Shown: positions 25,151 through 34,609, numbered from the stretch's first letter. The stretch: DNA of 64,000 nucleotides from Streptomyces sp. DH5 (GCF_020873915.1 NZ_JAHWGP010000006.1:62001-126000); one strand, 5' to 3'. Numbers and translations: made by a program. Notes: a model not told the origin generated them from the sequence alone.

Positions 25151-25573
25151 TTAGTTGAGCAGGCTCCCTTGGAGTTCGGCGCGCAGGTCCGGTGTCAGGA
25201 CCGTACCGGCACGGTCGACCAGAAGGGCCATCTCGTACCCAACGAGGCCGATGTCCGCCTCCGGATGTGCGAGAACCGCGAGCGACGAACCGTCGGAAAT
25301 GGACATGATGAACAGGAATCCCCGCTCCATCTCCACAACCGTCTGGTTCACGCTGCCGCCCTCGAAGATCCGGGAGGCGCCTGCCGTCAGAGAGGTCAGG
25401 CCGGAGGCGACGGCCGCGAGCTGGTCGGCGCGGTCGCGGGGAAAGCCTTCGGACATCGCCAGAAGGAGTCCGTCGGCGGAGACCACCACCGTGTGGGACA
25501 CCCCCGGGGTGTTGTCCACGAAGTTGGTGATCAACCAGTTCAGGTTCTGTGCCGCCTGGCTCATCGGGCTCAC
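25151..25573 (-). CDS. cvnB: Conservon component B: roadblock/LC7-domain protein (first conservon)
   Basis: 140 aa. GTG 25573 is chosen because AGGAG lies 7 bases upstream; ATG 25564 is the alternative. Roadblock/LC7 folds regulate small GTPases, so this is the likely CvnD partner. Motifs include LNWLITNFVDNTPGVSHTVV, ADGLLLAMSEGFPRD and ASGLTSLTAGASRIFEGG. It starts one base after the cvnA stop. The first 211 bases are identical to the cvnB of the second conservon, while the rest differs. Confidence 0.92.
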   Translation of the reverse strand: MSPMSQAAQNLNWLITNFVDNTPGVSHTVVVSADGLLLAMSEGFPRDRADQLAAVASGLTSLTAGASRIFEGGSVNQTVVEMERGFLFIMSISDGSSLAVLAHPEADIGLVGYEMALLVDRAGTVLTPDLRAELQGSLLN

Positions 25574-25574
25574 A

Positions 25575-28500
25575 CTAACGCTCCTGGTTGTAGGTGCTGT
25601 CAGGACCGAGGCCCTGGCCGTTCGTTTCACTGCCCGCGCTGCGGCCCCGTTGGACACCGCGACGCAGGTTGCTCAGCCTGCCCCGGACGTCTTCCGGGGC
25701 GCGGGAGACCTGGGGGCCTCCCTGAGGGGTGGTTTCGGCGGCCCCTTCGACCAGGTTGGCCTTGGGGACCCGCCGCGGCAGGCCGGAGGGTGTCACTCCG
25801 CCCGCCTTCGGCTTCCGGAGCGCCGACGCCTGCTGCCAGCGCTCGTCGTTCGCCGAACGCCAGTCGTCGCCGCCGTTGCTCTCCGTGGCGGAGGCCGGCG
25901 GCTCCTGGTTCGCGCGCTGGGCGCCGCCCGTGCCGTTCGCACCGCTCGCGGTGGATCCGCGGCGGGGAAGCCCGGCGTCGGTCAGGTTCCGGTTCCCGGA
26001 GGCAGCCGGTCCCGGATGGTCGAAGCCTACGCTGTCCTGCTCCGTTGCGTCAGCGGCCTGCGCGGGTTCCGCATCCGGGGTCTGAGCAGGGTACTGGGCC
26101 GGGTGACCGTTGTGGTAGCCGTCCGCCTGCGGCCAGTCGTCCTCCTGGCGCCGGTCCGCGAAGGACGGGAAGCCGTCGGAGGCGGGAGCACCCGCGGACG
26201 TGTGGTCGCCCCGGGCCGGCTCCGCGTAGGAGGCGTCCTGGTAACCGCCGTTGGACGGGAAGCCGTCGTCCTGCGGCAGGTGGCCGTTCTGCGGGTAGTA
26301 GCCCTCGCCGTACGACTGCTGCTGCTGATCGCCGTACGCCGTCTGCTGCCCGTTGTCGTACGCCTGGCCGTAACCGGTGCCGTGCTGCGGTTCCTGGAAA
26401 CCGTCGAAGCCCTGGTTCTGGGCGTAGTCGCCCTGGCCGTCACCGTCGTAGCCCTGGGCGTCGTCGTAACCCTGCGGGCCGGCGAACTCGTCCTGGTAGC
26501 CGGCCCCCTCGGGGGACTCCTGGGCGTTGGACGCGGACGGTTCGGGCTGCGACTGGGACTCCAGGGCCGCCCGGCGCTCCTCGCGCATCAGCGAGCGGCC
26601 GACGGGGTCCAGGTCCCGGATGTCGTCGGGGACCTCCGCGTAACGGCTGTCGTCGAAGCCCAGCTCCGCGGCGGTGCGCATCGGCTGCTGCTGTTGCTGG
26701 TTGAAGTTCTCACCCTGGAAGTGCTGCTCCGGGATGATCTGCGAGACCGTGAACTCGTCGGGGGCCGGCTGGTAGTCGCCGCCACCACCGTGGGTGATGG
26801 CGTCCGGCAGCATGACCAGCGACGTGGTGCCGGCCTGCTCGCCCGAGGGGCGCAGCTGGACCCGGATGCCGTGCCGGTCGGACAGCCGGCCGACCACGAA
26901 CAGGCCCATGCGCTGCGAGATCGCGGCGTCCACGGTCGGCGGGTTGGCCAGCTTGTGGTTGATGTCCGCGAAGTCCTCGGCGGTGAGACCGATGCCCTTG
27001 TCGTGGATCTCGATCATCACGCGGCCGTCGGGGAGACGGGTCGCGGTGACGCGGACCTTGGTCTGGGGGGAGGAGAACGTCGTGGCGTTCTCCAGCAGCT
27101 CGGCGAGCAGGTGCACGAGGTCGGTCACCGCACGGCCGTGGATCTCGGCCTCGGGAACGCCGGACAGCTCGATGCGCTCGTACTGCTCCACCTCGGAGGA
27201 GGCGGCGCGCAGCACGTCGACCAGCGGGACCGGCTGGTCCCAGCGGCGGCCGGGCTCCTCGCCCGCGAGGACCAGGAGGTTCTCGCCGTTGCGGCGCATA
27301 CGGGTGGCCAGGTGGTCCAGGCGGAAGAGGTTCTCCAGCTGGTCCGGGTCCGCCTCGTTGTTCTCCAGGTCGGTGATCAGGGTCAGCTGGCCCTCGATCA
27401 GCGACTGGTTGCGGCGCGACAGGTTGGTGAAGATCGCGTTGATGTTGCCCCGCAGCAGCGCCTGCTCGGAGGCGAGCCGGACGGCCTCGCGGTGGACCTG
27501 GTCGAAGGCGCGGGCGACCTCGCCGATCTCGTCGGTCGAGGCGATCGGGATCGGGGCGACCTTGGTGTCGACCCGGCCGGGGTCGGTCCGGGAGAGCTGG
27601 TCGACCAGCATCGGCAGACGCTGCTCGGCGATGCCGAACGCGGCGTTGCGCAGCCGGCGCATCGAGCGGCTCATCTGGCGGGCCACCATGCCGGCCAGGA
27701 TGAACGCGGCGAGCAGGGCGACCACGACGGCCGCACCGGTGATGAAGGCGTCGCGCTGGGCGTCGTCGGCGATCTGGGAGGCCTCGTTCACCGCGGAGTC
27801 GGCGAGTTCCGACTCGATCTCGCGGTAGCCGTCGAACTTGAGGGTGTTCACGGCCCACCAGTTGGTAGGGGTGATGCCCTTCTCGGCGAGCTCGGCGCGG
27901 GCGGACGGGTCCGTGGAGGACAGACGGCCGAGCTCGGAGATCATCGTCTCCGGCTTGGCGGGCGGCGGGACGTAGTCGGGGTCCTGCTGCGCGGCCTCCC
28001 TGGCCATGGCGGCACCCTCGGCCCGGATACGCTGCGAGGTCTGCTCCAGCTTGGCCGCGTCGGCCTCGGTGCCACCGCCCTTGTACTCCTCGATGGCGAT
28101 GCCCTCGAGGTAGGCGTACGACGACAGGGCGACGCGCTGGCTGGCGAGCTGGCTCTCGGTCGGGCCCGGCTTCACCAGCAGGTGCGTGCCGATGGAGCGC
28201 TGCAGCGACAGGGCGGCCTTGGTCAGGGAGATCGCGTAGACCGTACGTCCGTAGCTGGTGATGTTGCCGGTGCCGAGGCCGAGTTCGTTGGCGAACTCCA
28301 TCAGGGGATGGGCGACCTCGACGTAGCCCTCCTGCGTCTGCACGCCCTTGAGCTTGGAGGTGTACGCGGCGGCACGCAGGTCGGTCAGCTTCGGCTCGCC
28401 CTCCTTGAACAGCCGGAGCCGGCGCTCCAGTCCGGGCTTGGACGGCATGCTCTCGGCGGCCTCGTCGAAGGCGTCGGCGGCCTTGTCGGTGGCGGCGCGC

Positions 28501-28886
28501 GCCTTGACGACGTCCGGGTCGTCCTGGCCCTTGCCCTGGAGCAGCGGTACCGCGGTGACGTCGCGCTCGTTGTAGAGGGCGTTGGCGTAGACGAGGGAGG
28601 CCTGCACCAGCCGGGCGGTGTTCTCGGCGTCCTCGGCCTCGTTCCAGGTGTCGATCGAGCTCTTCACCTGGACGCCGCCCATGACCAGGCCGACCATCAC
28701 GGGTATGAGGAGGATCGCGTTCAGTCTGGTGGCCACCCGCCAGTTGCGCGGGGACAGGCGGCCTCCGCTCGGGGTGGGCGCGGCCGTGGGTTCGGAACCT
28801 GGCGCGGGGGCGGGCGCCGCTGTGCGCGACGGCGGCGTGAAGTTGCCCCGGGCCGTCGGCTCGGGACTGTTCTTGCTTCGCCTCAC
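25575..28886 (-). CDS. cvnA: Conservon component A: histidine-kinase-like sensor (first conservon)
   Basis: 1103 aa from GTG 28886. Order: basic N-terminus, membrane helix (about 50-72), extracytoplasmic sensor region of the nitrate/nitrite-sensing (NIT) type (about 75-365), second membrane helix (about 385-410), HAMP linker, a DHLATRMRRNGENLLVL helix in the phospho-acceptor region, and an HATPase_c domain (N box near ELLENATTFSSPQT, G1 HDKGIGL). The last 380 residues are a disordered Gly/Tyr/Gln/Asp-rich tail with basic conserved blocks near the end (ASGLPRRVPKANLVEG-like and RLSNLRRGVQRGR). It heads a four-gene operon. Confidence 0.92.
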   Translation of the reverse strand: MRRSKNSPEPTARGNFTPPSRTAAPAPAPGSEPTAAPTPSGGRLSPRNWRVATRLNAILLIPVMVGLVMGGVQVKSSIDTWNEAEDAENTARLVQASLVYANALYNERDVTAVPLLQGKGQDDPDVVKARAATDKAADAFDEAAESMPSKPGLERRLRLFKEGEPKLTDLRAAAYTSKLKGVQTQEGYVEVAHPLMEFANELGLGTGNITSYGRTVYAISLTKAALSLQRSIGTHLLVKPGPTESQLASQRVALSSYAYLEGIAIEEYKGGGTEADAAKLEQTSQRIRAEGAAMAREAAQQDPDYVPPPAKPETMISELGRLSSTDPSARAELAEKGITPTNWWAVNTLKFDGYREIESELADSAVNEASQIADDAQRDAFITGAAVVVALLAAFILAGMVARQMSRSMRRLRNAAFGIAEQRLPMLVDQLSRTDPGRVDTKVAPIPIASTDEIGEVARAFDQVHREAVRLASEQALLRGNINAIFTNLSRRNQSLIEGQLTLITDLENNEADPDQLENLFRLDHLATRMRRNGENLLVLAGEEPGRRWDQPVPLVDVLRAASSEVEQYERIELSGVPEAEIHGRAVTDLVHLLAELLENATTFSSPQTKVRVTATRLPDGRVMIEIHDKGIGLTAEDFADINHKLANPPTVDAAISQRMGLFVVGRLSDRHGIRVQLRPSGEQAGTTSLVMLPDAITHGGGGDYQPAPDEFTVSQIIPEQHFQGENFNQQQQQPMRTAAELGFDDSRYAEVPDDIRDLDPVGRSLMREERRAALESQSQPEPSASNAQESPEGAGYQDEFAGPQGYDDAQGYDGDGQGDYAQNQGFDGFQEPQHGTGYGQAYDNGQQTAYGDQQQQSYGEGYYPQNGHLPQDDGFPSNGGYQDASYAEPARGDHTSAGAPASDGFPSFADRRQEDDWPQADGYHNGHPAQYPAQTPDAEPAQAADATEQDSVGFDHPGPAASGNRNLTDAGLPRRGSTASGANGTGGAQRANQEPPASATESNGGDDWRSANDERWQQASALRKPKAGGVTPSGLPRRVPKANLVEGAAETTPQGGPQVSRAPEDVRGRLSNLRRGVQRGRSAGSETNGQGLGPDSTYNQER

Positions 28887-29191
28887 TCGACCAACAACCT
28901 TCCGGCGGTCGGCACCTTCGTCGTGCCGCAGTGTCTCAGAGCCCGGTATGCCATCGACTACTGAGGAGTACGTCTTTGACTTATGGGCAGTTCAGGCATT
29001 CCAGCATGACGACCAGCGCTCTTCCAAACATGGGAGGGCGGAGAAATCGAGTGAGGCAAGTCCCAGATAAAACGGTCATAAGGAGCGACCTCCGGCAAAA
29101 GGCGAGCCGTTCGTGCGCGCAGCGGTACCGCGTGAACGCGTCGCGTGTCCCCCTCCCGCCATTCCTCTGCCGAAACGTTATGAACACCGAG
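28887..29191. promoter_or_regulatory. Intergenic region between the two conservons
   Basis: About 305 bp with lower GC than its surroundings and no plausible gene. It should contain the promoter of the first conservon operon (reading leftwards from 28886). I cannot pick out a clear -10/-35 pair. Confidence 0.4.
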
Positions 29192-29219
29192 GCCGGCCGT
29201 GTCAAAGGACACAGCCGGC
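29192..29219 (-). terminator. Terminator of the second conservon operon
   Basis: 12-base arms (29192-29203 and 29208-29219) with a 4-base loop. The single non-Watson-Crick position is a G-U pair in minus-strand RNA but C-A in plus-strand RNA, so the hairpin favours transcripts coming from cvnD at 29266. A weaker hairpin at 29234-29259 lies between it and the cvnD stop. Confidence 0.7.
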
Positions 29220-29265
29220 ATCAGTGCATCTACGACAACGGCAGTATGCCGCTGTTGTCCCGGGG

Positions 29266-29856
29266 CTACCTGAGACGTGCCATGAGCGCGTGCTCGACCA
29301 GCGTGATCAGCGCACCCTTGGCATCCGCGCGGTGCCGGGCGTCCGTCGTGATGATCGGGGCGTCGGGTCCGATCTGCAGCGCCTCGCGCACCTCGTCGGG
29401 CGTGTACGGCTGCTGGCCGTCGAAGCCGTTGAGGGCGACCACGAACGGCAGCCCGCTGTTCTCGAAGTAGTCCACCGCGGGGAAGCAGTCCGCCAGCCGC
29501 CGGGTGTCGCACAGCACGATCGCGCCGATGGCACCGCGCACCAGGTCGTCCCACATGAACCAGAAGCGGTCCTGACCGGGCGTACCGAACAGGTACAGGA
29601 TCAGGTCCTGGTCCAGGGTGATGCGGCCGAAGTCCATGGCCACCGTGGTGGTGGTCTTGCCTCCGGTGTGGGTGAGGTCGTCGATGCCCGCGCTGGCGGA
29701 GGTCATCACGGCCTCGGTGCGCAGCGGGTTGATCTCCGAGACGGCGCCTACGAACGTGGTCTTGCCCACGCCGAAGCCGCCCGCCACCACGATCTTGGCG
29801 GATGTGGTGGCACGGCTTTCGGAGACCGTCCCGCCGCTAGAGCTTGCGAAGTCCAC
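29266..29856 (-). CDS. cvnD: Conservon component D: Ras-like small GTPase (second conservon)
   Basis: 196 aa. Same motifs as the first copy: GGFGVGKTTFV, FGTPGQDRFWFMW, ALNGFDGQQ. It differs near the N-terminus (TVSESRATTSAK insertion) and at a few positions such as CDTRR for VDTRR. Its start overlaps cvnC by 20 bases. Such close copies suggest that the two GTPases may share effectors or cross-talk. Confidence 0.92.
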   Translation of the reverse strand: MDFASSSGGTVSESRATTSAKIVVAGGFGVGKTTFVGAVSEINPLRTEAVMTSASAGIDDLTHTGGKTTTTVAMDFGRITLDQDLILYLFGTPGQDRFWFMWDDLVRGAIGAIVLCDTRRLADCFPAVDYFENSGLPFVVALNGFDGQQPYTPDEVREALQIGPDAPIITTDARHRADAKGALITLVEHALMARLR

Positions 29857-30232
29857 TGAGCACCCTTTCGAGCAGTGTCACGTCCGGGGCGCCGGTCGTC
29901 TCGTCGCCGCCCGGCTGGTGCACGGCGACGAGGCCCGCCTCCGCCAGGTCGGCCACCAGGATCCGGGCGACACCCAGGGGCATGTTGAGCAGCGCCGAGA
30001 CCTCGGCGACCGACTTCACCTCACGGCACAGGTGGCAGATGCGCTGGTGCTCCGGGAGGAGACCCATGAGCGCTGCCGGGTCGGCCGTCGTACTGATCAG
30101 TGCCTCGATGGCCAGCTGATAGCGCGGCCTGGTCCGGCCACCGGTCATCGCATAGGGGCGGACCAGTGGCTGGTCGCCCTCGTCCTCGTACGGCTCCGCG
30201 TACGGATCATGAGAGGCGGTGGGCGGGGTCAT
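29837..30232 (-). CDS. cvnC: Conservon component C: DUF742 protein (second conservon)
   Basis: 131 aa from ATG 30232, with GGAGGATTC directly before it; the longer frame to 30268 lacks this site. Short acidic N-terminus (HDPYAEPYEDEGD), then the DUF742 domain as in the first conservon (RPYAMTGGRTRPRYQLAIEA, ICHLCREVKSVAEVSALL, PLGVARILVADLAEAGL) and an identical C-terminal LLERVLSGLRKL. The first and last parts of the domain are nearly the same as in the other copy; the disordered extension of the first copy is missing. Confidence 0.92.
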   Translation of the reverse strand: MTPPTASHDPYAEPYEDEGDQPLVRPYAMTGGRTRPRYQLAIEALISTTADPAALMGLLPEHQRICHLCREVKSVAEVSALLNMPLGVARILVADLAEAGLVAVHQPGGDETTGAPDVTLLERVLSGLRKL

Positions 30233-30343
30233 GAATCCTCCGGGCGGGACAGCAAGTCGGTCGGTCAAGCCGTCTGACGGGGCCGGTGGGGGGAATGTGG
30301 CGGCCGGACGGTGATTTGGTGAGACGGGTGGTGCCGGGGCCGA

Positions 30344-30766
30344 TCAGTGGAGCAGACTTCCCTGTAGCTCGGCGCGCAGGTCCGGGGTGAGGACCGCGCC
30401 CGCGCGGTCGACCAGGAGAGCCATCTCGTAGCCGACGAGGCCGATGTCGCACTCGGGGTGCGCGAGAACGGCCAGGGACGAGCCGTCGGAGACGGACATG
30501 AGGAAGAGGAATCCTCGCTCCATCTCGACCACCGTCTGGGCGACGCTCCCGCCTTCGAAGATCCGGGAGGCGCCTGCCGTCAGAGAGGTCAGGCCGGAGG
30601 CGACGGCCGCGAGCTGGTCGGCGCGGTCGCGGGGAAAGCCTTCGGACATCGCCAGAAGGAGTCCGTCGGCGGAGACCACCACCGTGTGGGACACCCCCGG
30701 GGTGTTGTCCACGAAGTTGGTGATCAACCAGTTCAGGTTCTGTGCCGCCTGGCTCATCGGGCTCAA
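30344..30766 (-). CDS. cvnB: Conservon component B: roadblock/LC7-domain protein (second conservon)
   Basis: 140 aa. The start is taken as TTG 30766, which directly follows the cvnA stop and has AGGAG 7 bases upstream; ATG 30757 is the alternative. Same roadblock/LC7 motifs as the first copy. Over 30555-30765 the DNA is identical to 25362-25572. The rest has many synonymous and a few amino-acid changes (VAQT for VNQT, HPECD for HPEAD, LLH for LLN). It likely partners cvnD of this operon. Confidence 0.92.
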   Translation of the reverse strand: MSPMSQAAQNLNWLITNFVDNTPGVSHTVVVSADGLLLAMSEGFPRDRADQLAAVASGLTSLTAGASRIFEGGSVAQTVVEMERGFLFLMSVSDGSSLAVLAHPECDIGLVGYEMALLVDRAGAVLTPDLRAELQGSLLH

Positions 30767-33700
30767 CTAACGCTCCTGCTGGTGAGTGGGGTTCGGGAAG
30801 CTGCCGGTCTGGGTGGTACCGGCCTGACGACCCTGTGCGATACCCCGACGGAGATTGGTCAGCCGGCCGCGCACGTCATCGGGGGCGCGCGAGACCTGAG
30901 GACCGCTCTGGTGCGATTGCTGCTGAGCCGTGCCCGGGACGAGATTCGCCTTGGGCACCCGGCGCGGCAGGCCGGAGGTGGTGACGCCGCCCGCGGCCGG
31001 CTGCCGGACGCGTTCGGCCTGCCGGACCAGCTCGTCGTTGGGCGAGCTGCGCCAGGCAGGGGAGGTGGACCGCTGCGGGCCGGTGGGGCCCTGCGGCTGC
31101 TGGGGCTGGGACTGCTGGGGCTGGGACTGCTGCGGCTGCTGGGACGCCGGATCCTGGCCGTTGCCCTGTTCCTGCGCCCCGCCGTTCTGGTGGAACCAGT
31201 TCGTCTCGAGCGTGTCGAACAGCGGGGTACGGCCGTCACCCGGACCGGTCGCCGGCGGCAGCGCCCAGGCGTCGGACGCTCCGCGCCCGCCGTCGGGCCG
31301 CTGCGCGGGCTCCTGGTGGGCCGGCGGCCGCTGCTGCGGGGCCGGGGGGAGCGGGGCGCCGAGGCCACCGCCGTGCGTGCCGTTGGCCTGCGGACGCTCG
31401 AACTGTCCGGTGACCGACGGGTCCGCGGCCGGGCGCTCCGGGAGGGAGTACTGGCCGGTGGAGCCGTTGTCGTAGCCCTGCGGGGCGGGGAACTGGCCCG
31501 TCGAGGAGGGGTCCTGCCCGCCCTGTGGCGCACCGAGGATGTCACCGCGGACGAACTGGCCGGTGTTGTGCGCACCGTTGGCGTCGGGCTGGGCGTACTG
31601 GCCGGTGTTGCGACCGTCGTTCCTCCCCGGCTGGGCGTACTGGCCGGTGTTCTGACCGTCGTTCGTTCCCGGCTGGGCGTACTGGCCGGTGTTCTGACCG
31701 TCGTTCGTTCCCGGCTGGGCGTACTGGCCCGTGTTCTGCGGGTCGGAACCGTAGGCGGGGGCACCGGTGTTCTGGCGCTCGTCGAACCGGGGGATCTCCG
31801 CCGTCGCGCCCGGACCCTGCCGGTCGTCGAACCGCGGCATGGCCGAGGTGCGGGAGACGTCCGGCTCCTCGTGACCACGCGGGACGTCCAGCGAGGCGCG
31901 CGGCACCGGCGGCTGGGCGTTCTGGTCGCTCCAGCTGGGCCGCGGCTGCTGCGGGTCGCCGCCGGGCAGCTCGGGGCGCGCGCCACCGCGCGGCGGGAGC
32001 TGCGGGCGACGGCCGCGCTCGGCGTTGCCGTTGCCGCGCTGCGGCGGCACCTGACCCCGTCCGCCACCGAAGGCGTCCTGCTCCTGCTGCCCGCCCGTGC
32101 CGGCGGCCTGCATGCCCTGCGGGGCGCCGGGCACCTGGCCGCCGAAGCCCGCCGGAGCCGGACGGCCCTGCGGAGCCCCACCGGGAGCGCCCCGGTCGAA
32201 CAACGACGGCGTGGAGCCGCCCGGTTGACCCTGCGGCCCCCGCGCTCCGTCGGGCCGGCCCGTGCCGTCCCGTCCGGGCAGCGCGGCCCGCGGGCCCTGG
32301 CCGGCACCGAGCCGGCCACCGGGCGCACCGGCGCCGAGGGCACCGGAGGGGGACTGGCCCGCACCGGCGGCACGCCGTGCGGCCGCGGCACCGGCGGCCG
32401 CCTGCGCGGCGGCGGGGCCACCGCCGCCGGCGCCCGGCTGACCGGGCTTGCCCTGGGGCTTCTTGCCGCCCTGGGCGACATCGACGGGCAGCATGACCAG
32501 CGCGGTCGTACCACCGGAGTCGGACGGGCGGAGCTGGATGCGGATGCCGTGACGCTGGGACAGCCGGCCGACCACGAACAGACCCATGCGGCGGGAGACG
32601 GAGACGTCCACGGTGGGCGGCGAGGCGAGCCGCTCGTTGATCGCCGCGAGGTCCTCCGGCGACAGACCGATACCGGTGTCGTGGATCTCGATCAGCACCC
32701 GGCCGTCGGGCAGCGCGTGACCGGTGACCTTCACCTTGGTCTGCGGGGAGGAGAACGAGGTCGCGTTCTCCAGCAGCTCGGCGAGCAGGTGCACGAGGTC
32801 GTTGACGACCCGGCCGGCCACTTCGGTGGTCGGCACGGAGGACAGCTCGATGCGCTCGTACTGCTCCACCTCGGACGCGGCGGCACGCAGCACGTCGACC
32901 AGCGGGACCGGGCGGGTCCAGCGGCGGCCGGGCTCCTCACCCGCGAGGACGAGGAGGTTCTCACCGTTACGGCGCATGCGGGTGGCGAGGTGGTCGAGTT
33001 TGAACAGCGAGGAGAGCTGGTCCGGGTCCGCCTCGCGGGACTCCAGTTCGGAGATCAGCGACAGCTGGCGCTGGATCAGACCCTGGGAGCGGCGCGAGAG
33101 GTTGGTGAACATCGCGTTGACGTTGCCCCGCAGCAGGGCCTGCTCGGCGGCGAGGCGGACCGCCTCGCGGTGCACGTCGTCGAAGGCCGCGGCCACGCGG
33201 CCGATCTCGTCCCGGGAGTGCACACCGACGGACTCCACGGACGTGTCGACGTCCTGCGGGTCGGTTTCGGAGAGCTGCTTGACCAGGTCGGGCAGGCGCT
33301 CCTGGGCGACCTTGGTCGCGGTCTCCTCCAGCCGGCGCAGCGAGCGGATCATGGAGCGCGCCACGACGAAGGCGCCGACCAGCGACACACCGAGCACGAG
33401 GAGGATCAGGACACCGGAGATGATCGCGTCGCGCTCGGTGGCGCTGCGCAGCTCACGGGCCTTCTGTTCCATCTCCTCGAGCAGCGTGCGCTCGATGTTC
33501 ACCATCTGGTCGATCTTGACCTCGCTGGCGTCCGTCCAGTCCTTGTAGGACCGGGCGCCGACCGAGGCGAGACCGAACTCCGAGGCCAGCGCACGGCTGG
33601 CGTACTCGTCGCTGGACTTGATCTGGGGGTTGCCCTCCTCGATCGTCACCAGCAGTTCGGCCGCGGCGGCTTCCCCGTAGATGCTCTTGAAGCTCTGCAG

Positions 33701-34609
33701 CTCGGACTTCTGGCTCTGGAGTGCGGACTCGGCGTAGAGCCGGTCGTTCTCGGAGAGCTTGCCCTTGCTGGTGTTGCTCGCCGGCAGCGCCGCGGCGAGG
33801 ACCGCGCGCTGGATCGAGGCGTATTCCTTGGCGGAGGAGAACGACGCCAGGGCACGCGTGCGCTGGATCATGTCGGGGTTGCTGGTGGCCTCCGCCATGT
33901 CCTGCGAGAGGTCGATCAGGTTCTCGATCAGGCGGTGGTAGCCCTCGACGGTCTGCGTGGAGTTGTTCTCGGTCTGGAAAGCGGTGTTGCGGATCTTCTC
34001 CAGCTGGCCGAGCTCACCGGCGAGCTGCACCAGCTTGTCGCGGACGCCCTTGAGGTTGCCGTCCCTGCTCGCGGCGTCGATCGCCTCCGAGCCGTCCAGG
34101 AAGTTGGCTCGTGCCCGGTCGGTCTTCTCGCGCTCGCCCTTCACCCCGAAGTCGGTGCCCTTGCCACCGTGCGCCAGCGGGCCGGCCGACTTGTCGCGCT
34201 CCTCCTGGAGCGCGGCGGCCAGCGCGGTGGCCTGCTGGGTCATGTCCGTCAGCAGCTTCATGTTGTCGAGCTGCTGGATGTCGTCCATCGACTGCTGGAT
34301 ACGCAGGGCGCCCAGCGAGGTGGCCGCGACCACCGGCAGGGCGAGCAGCGACACCAGGCGGGTGGAGATGCGCCAGTTGCGCAGCGCTATTCGCGACCCG
34401 GTGCCGGTCGAGGACTTCCGTGCGGCCGGTGCCGGGGACGGCGGTGTCGTCGGCCCGGAGGCACCGGGACGATCGCCGTTGCTCCCGGACATGGCCGGGC
34501 CCTGGTTCTGGGCGTGCTGGGGCGAGGAGCTGACGGCCTTGGGGCCAGTCCCGCCCTGCGGCTCCGGCTCCGCCGAAGCGCTGCCATCCCTCTTGAAACG
34601 TCCCTGCAC
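30767..34609 (-). CDS. cvnA: Conservon component A: histidine-kinase-like sensor with repeat-rich tail (second conservon)
   Basis: 1280 aa from GTG 34609 (VQGRFKRDGS start; GAGG 11 bases upstream); the frame open to 34810 is not convincing coding sequence. A disordered N-terminal 70 residues precedes a membrane helix, a NIT-type sensor region (DKSAGPLAHGGKGTDFG), a second membrane helix, HAMP, the DHLATRMRRNGENLLVL helix and HATPase_c (ELLENATSFSSPQTK; HDTGIGLS). The last 520 residues are Pro/Gly/Gln-rich and include eight or more (N/S)TGQ(Y/F) motifs, four of them in perfect 42-bp DNA repeats. It heads the second conservon operon. Confidence 0.92.
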   Translation of the reverse strand: MQGRFKRDGSASAEPEPQGGTGPKAVSSSPQHAQNQGPAMSGSNGDRPGASGPTTPPSPAPAARKSSTGTGSRIALRNWRISTRLVSLLALPVVAATSLGALRIQQSMDDIQQLDNMKLLTDMTQQATALAAALQEERDKSAGPLAHGGKGTDFGVKGEREKTDRARANFLDGSEAIDAASRDGNLKGVRDKLVQLAGELGQLEKIRNTAFQTENNSTQTVEGYHRLIENLIDLSQDMAEATSNPDMIQRTRALASFSSAKEYASIQRAVLAAALPASNTSKGKLSENDRLYAESALQSQKSELQSFKSIYGEAAAAELLVTIEEGNPQIKSSDEYASRALASEFGLASVGARSYKDWTDASEVKIDQMVNIERTLLEEMEQKARELRSATERDAIISGVLILLVLGVSLVGAFVVARSMIRSLRRLEETATKVAQERLPDLVKQLSETDPQDVDTSVESVGVHSRDEIGRVAAAFDDVHREAVRLAAEQALLRGNVNAMFTNLSRRSQGLIQRQLSLISELESREADPDQLSSLFKLDHLATRMRRNGENLLVLAGEEPGRRWTRPVPLVDVLRAAASEVEQYERIELSSVPTTEVAGRVVNDLVHLLAELLENATSFSSPQTKVKVTGHALPDGRVLIEIHDTGIGLSPEDLAAINERLASPPTVDVSVSRRMGLFVVGRLSQRHGIRIQLRPSDSGGTTALVMLPVDVAQGGKKPQGKPGQPGAGGGGPAAAQAAAGAAAARRAAGAGQSPSGALGAGAPGGRLGAGQGPRAALPGRDGTGRPDGARGPQGQPGGSTPSLFDRGAPGGAPQGRPAPAGFGGQVPGAPQGMQAAGTGGQQEQDAFGGGRGQVPPQRGNGNAERGRRPQLPPRGGARPELPGGDPQQPRPSWSDQNAQPPVPRASLDVPRGHEEPDVSRTSAMPRFDDRQGPGATAEIPRFDERQNTGAPAYGSDPQNTGQYAQPGTNDGQNTGQYAQPGTNDGQNTGQYAQPGRNDGRNTGQYAQPDANGAHNTGQFVRGDILGAPQGGQDPSSTGQFPAPQGYDNGSTGQYSLPERPAADPSVTGQFERPQANGTHGGGLGAPLPPAPQQRPPAHQEPAQRPDGGRGASDAWALPPATGPGDGRTPLFDTLETNWFHQNGGAQEQGNGQDPASQQPQQSQPQQSQPQQPQGPTGPQRSTSPAWRSSPNDELVRQAERVRQPAAGGVTTSGLPRRVPKANLVPGTAQQQSHQSGPQVSRAPDDVRGRLTNLRRGIAQGRQAGTTQTGSFPNPTHQQER
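31590..31757. repeat. 42-bp tandem repeat inside cvnA (second conservon)
   Basis: Four units with exact 42-bp spacing (31590, 31632, 31674, 31716), encoding NTGQYAQPG-type peptides of 14 residues each. Units two to four are almost identical. Degenerate flanking units continue the protein motif. Copy number probably varies between strains. Confidence 0.8.

Noticed and set aside
25155-28964. 1269-codon plus-strand frame across the first conservon
   Set aside because: Antisense shadow of cvnA; no start signal and no recognisable motifs.
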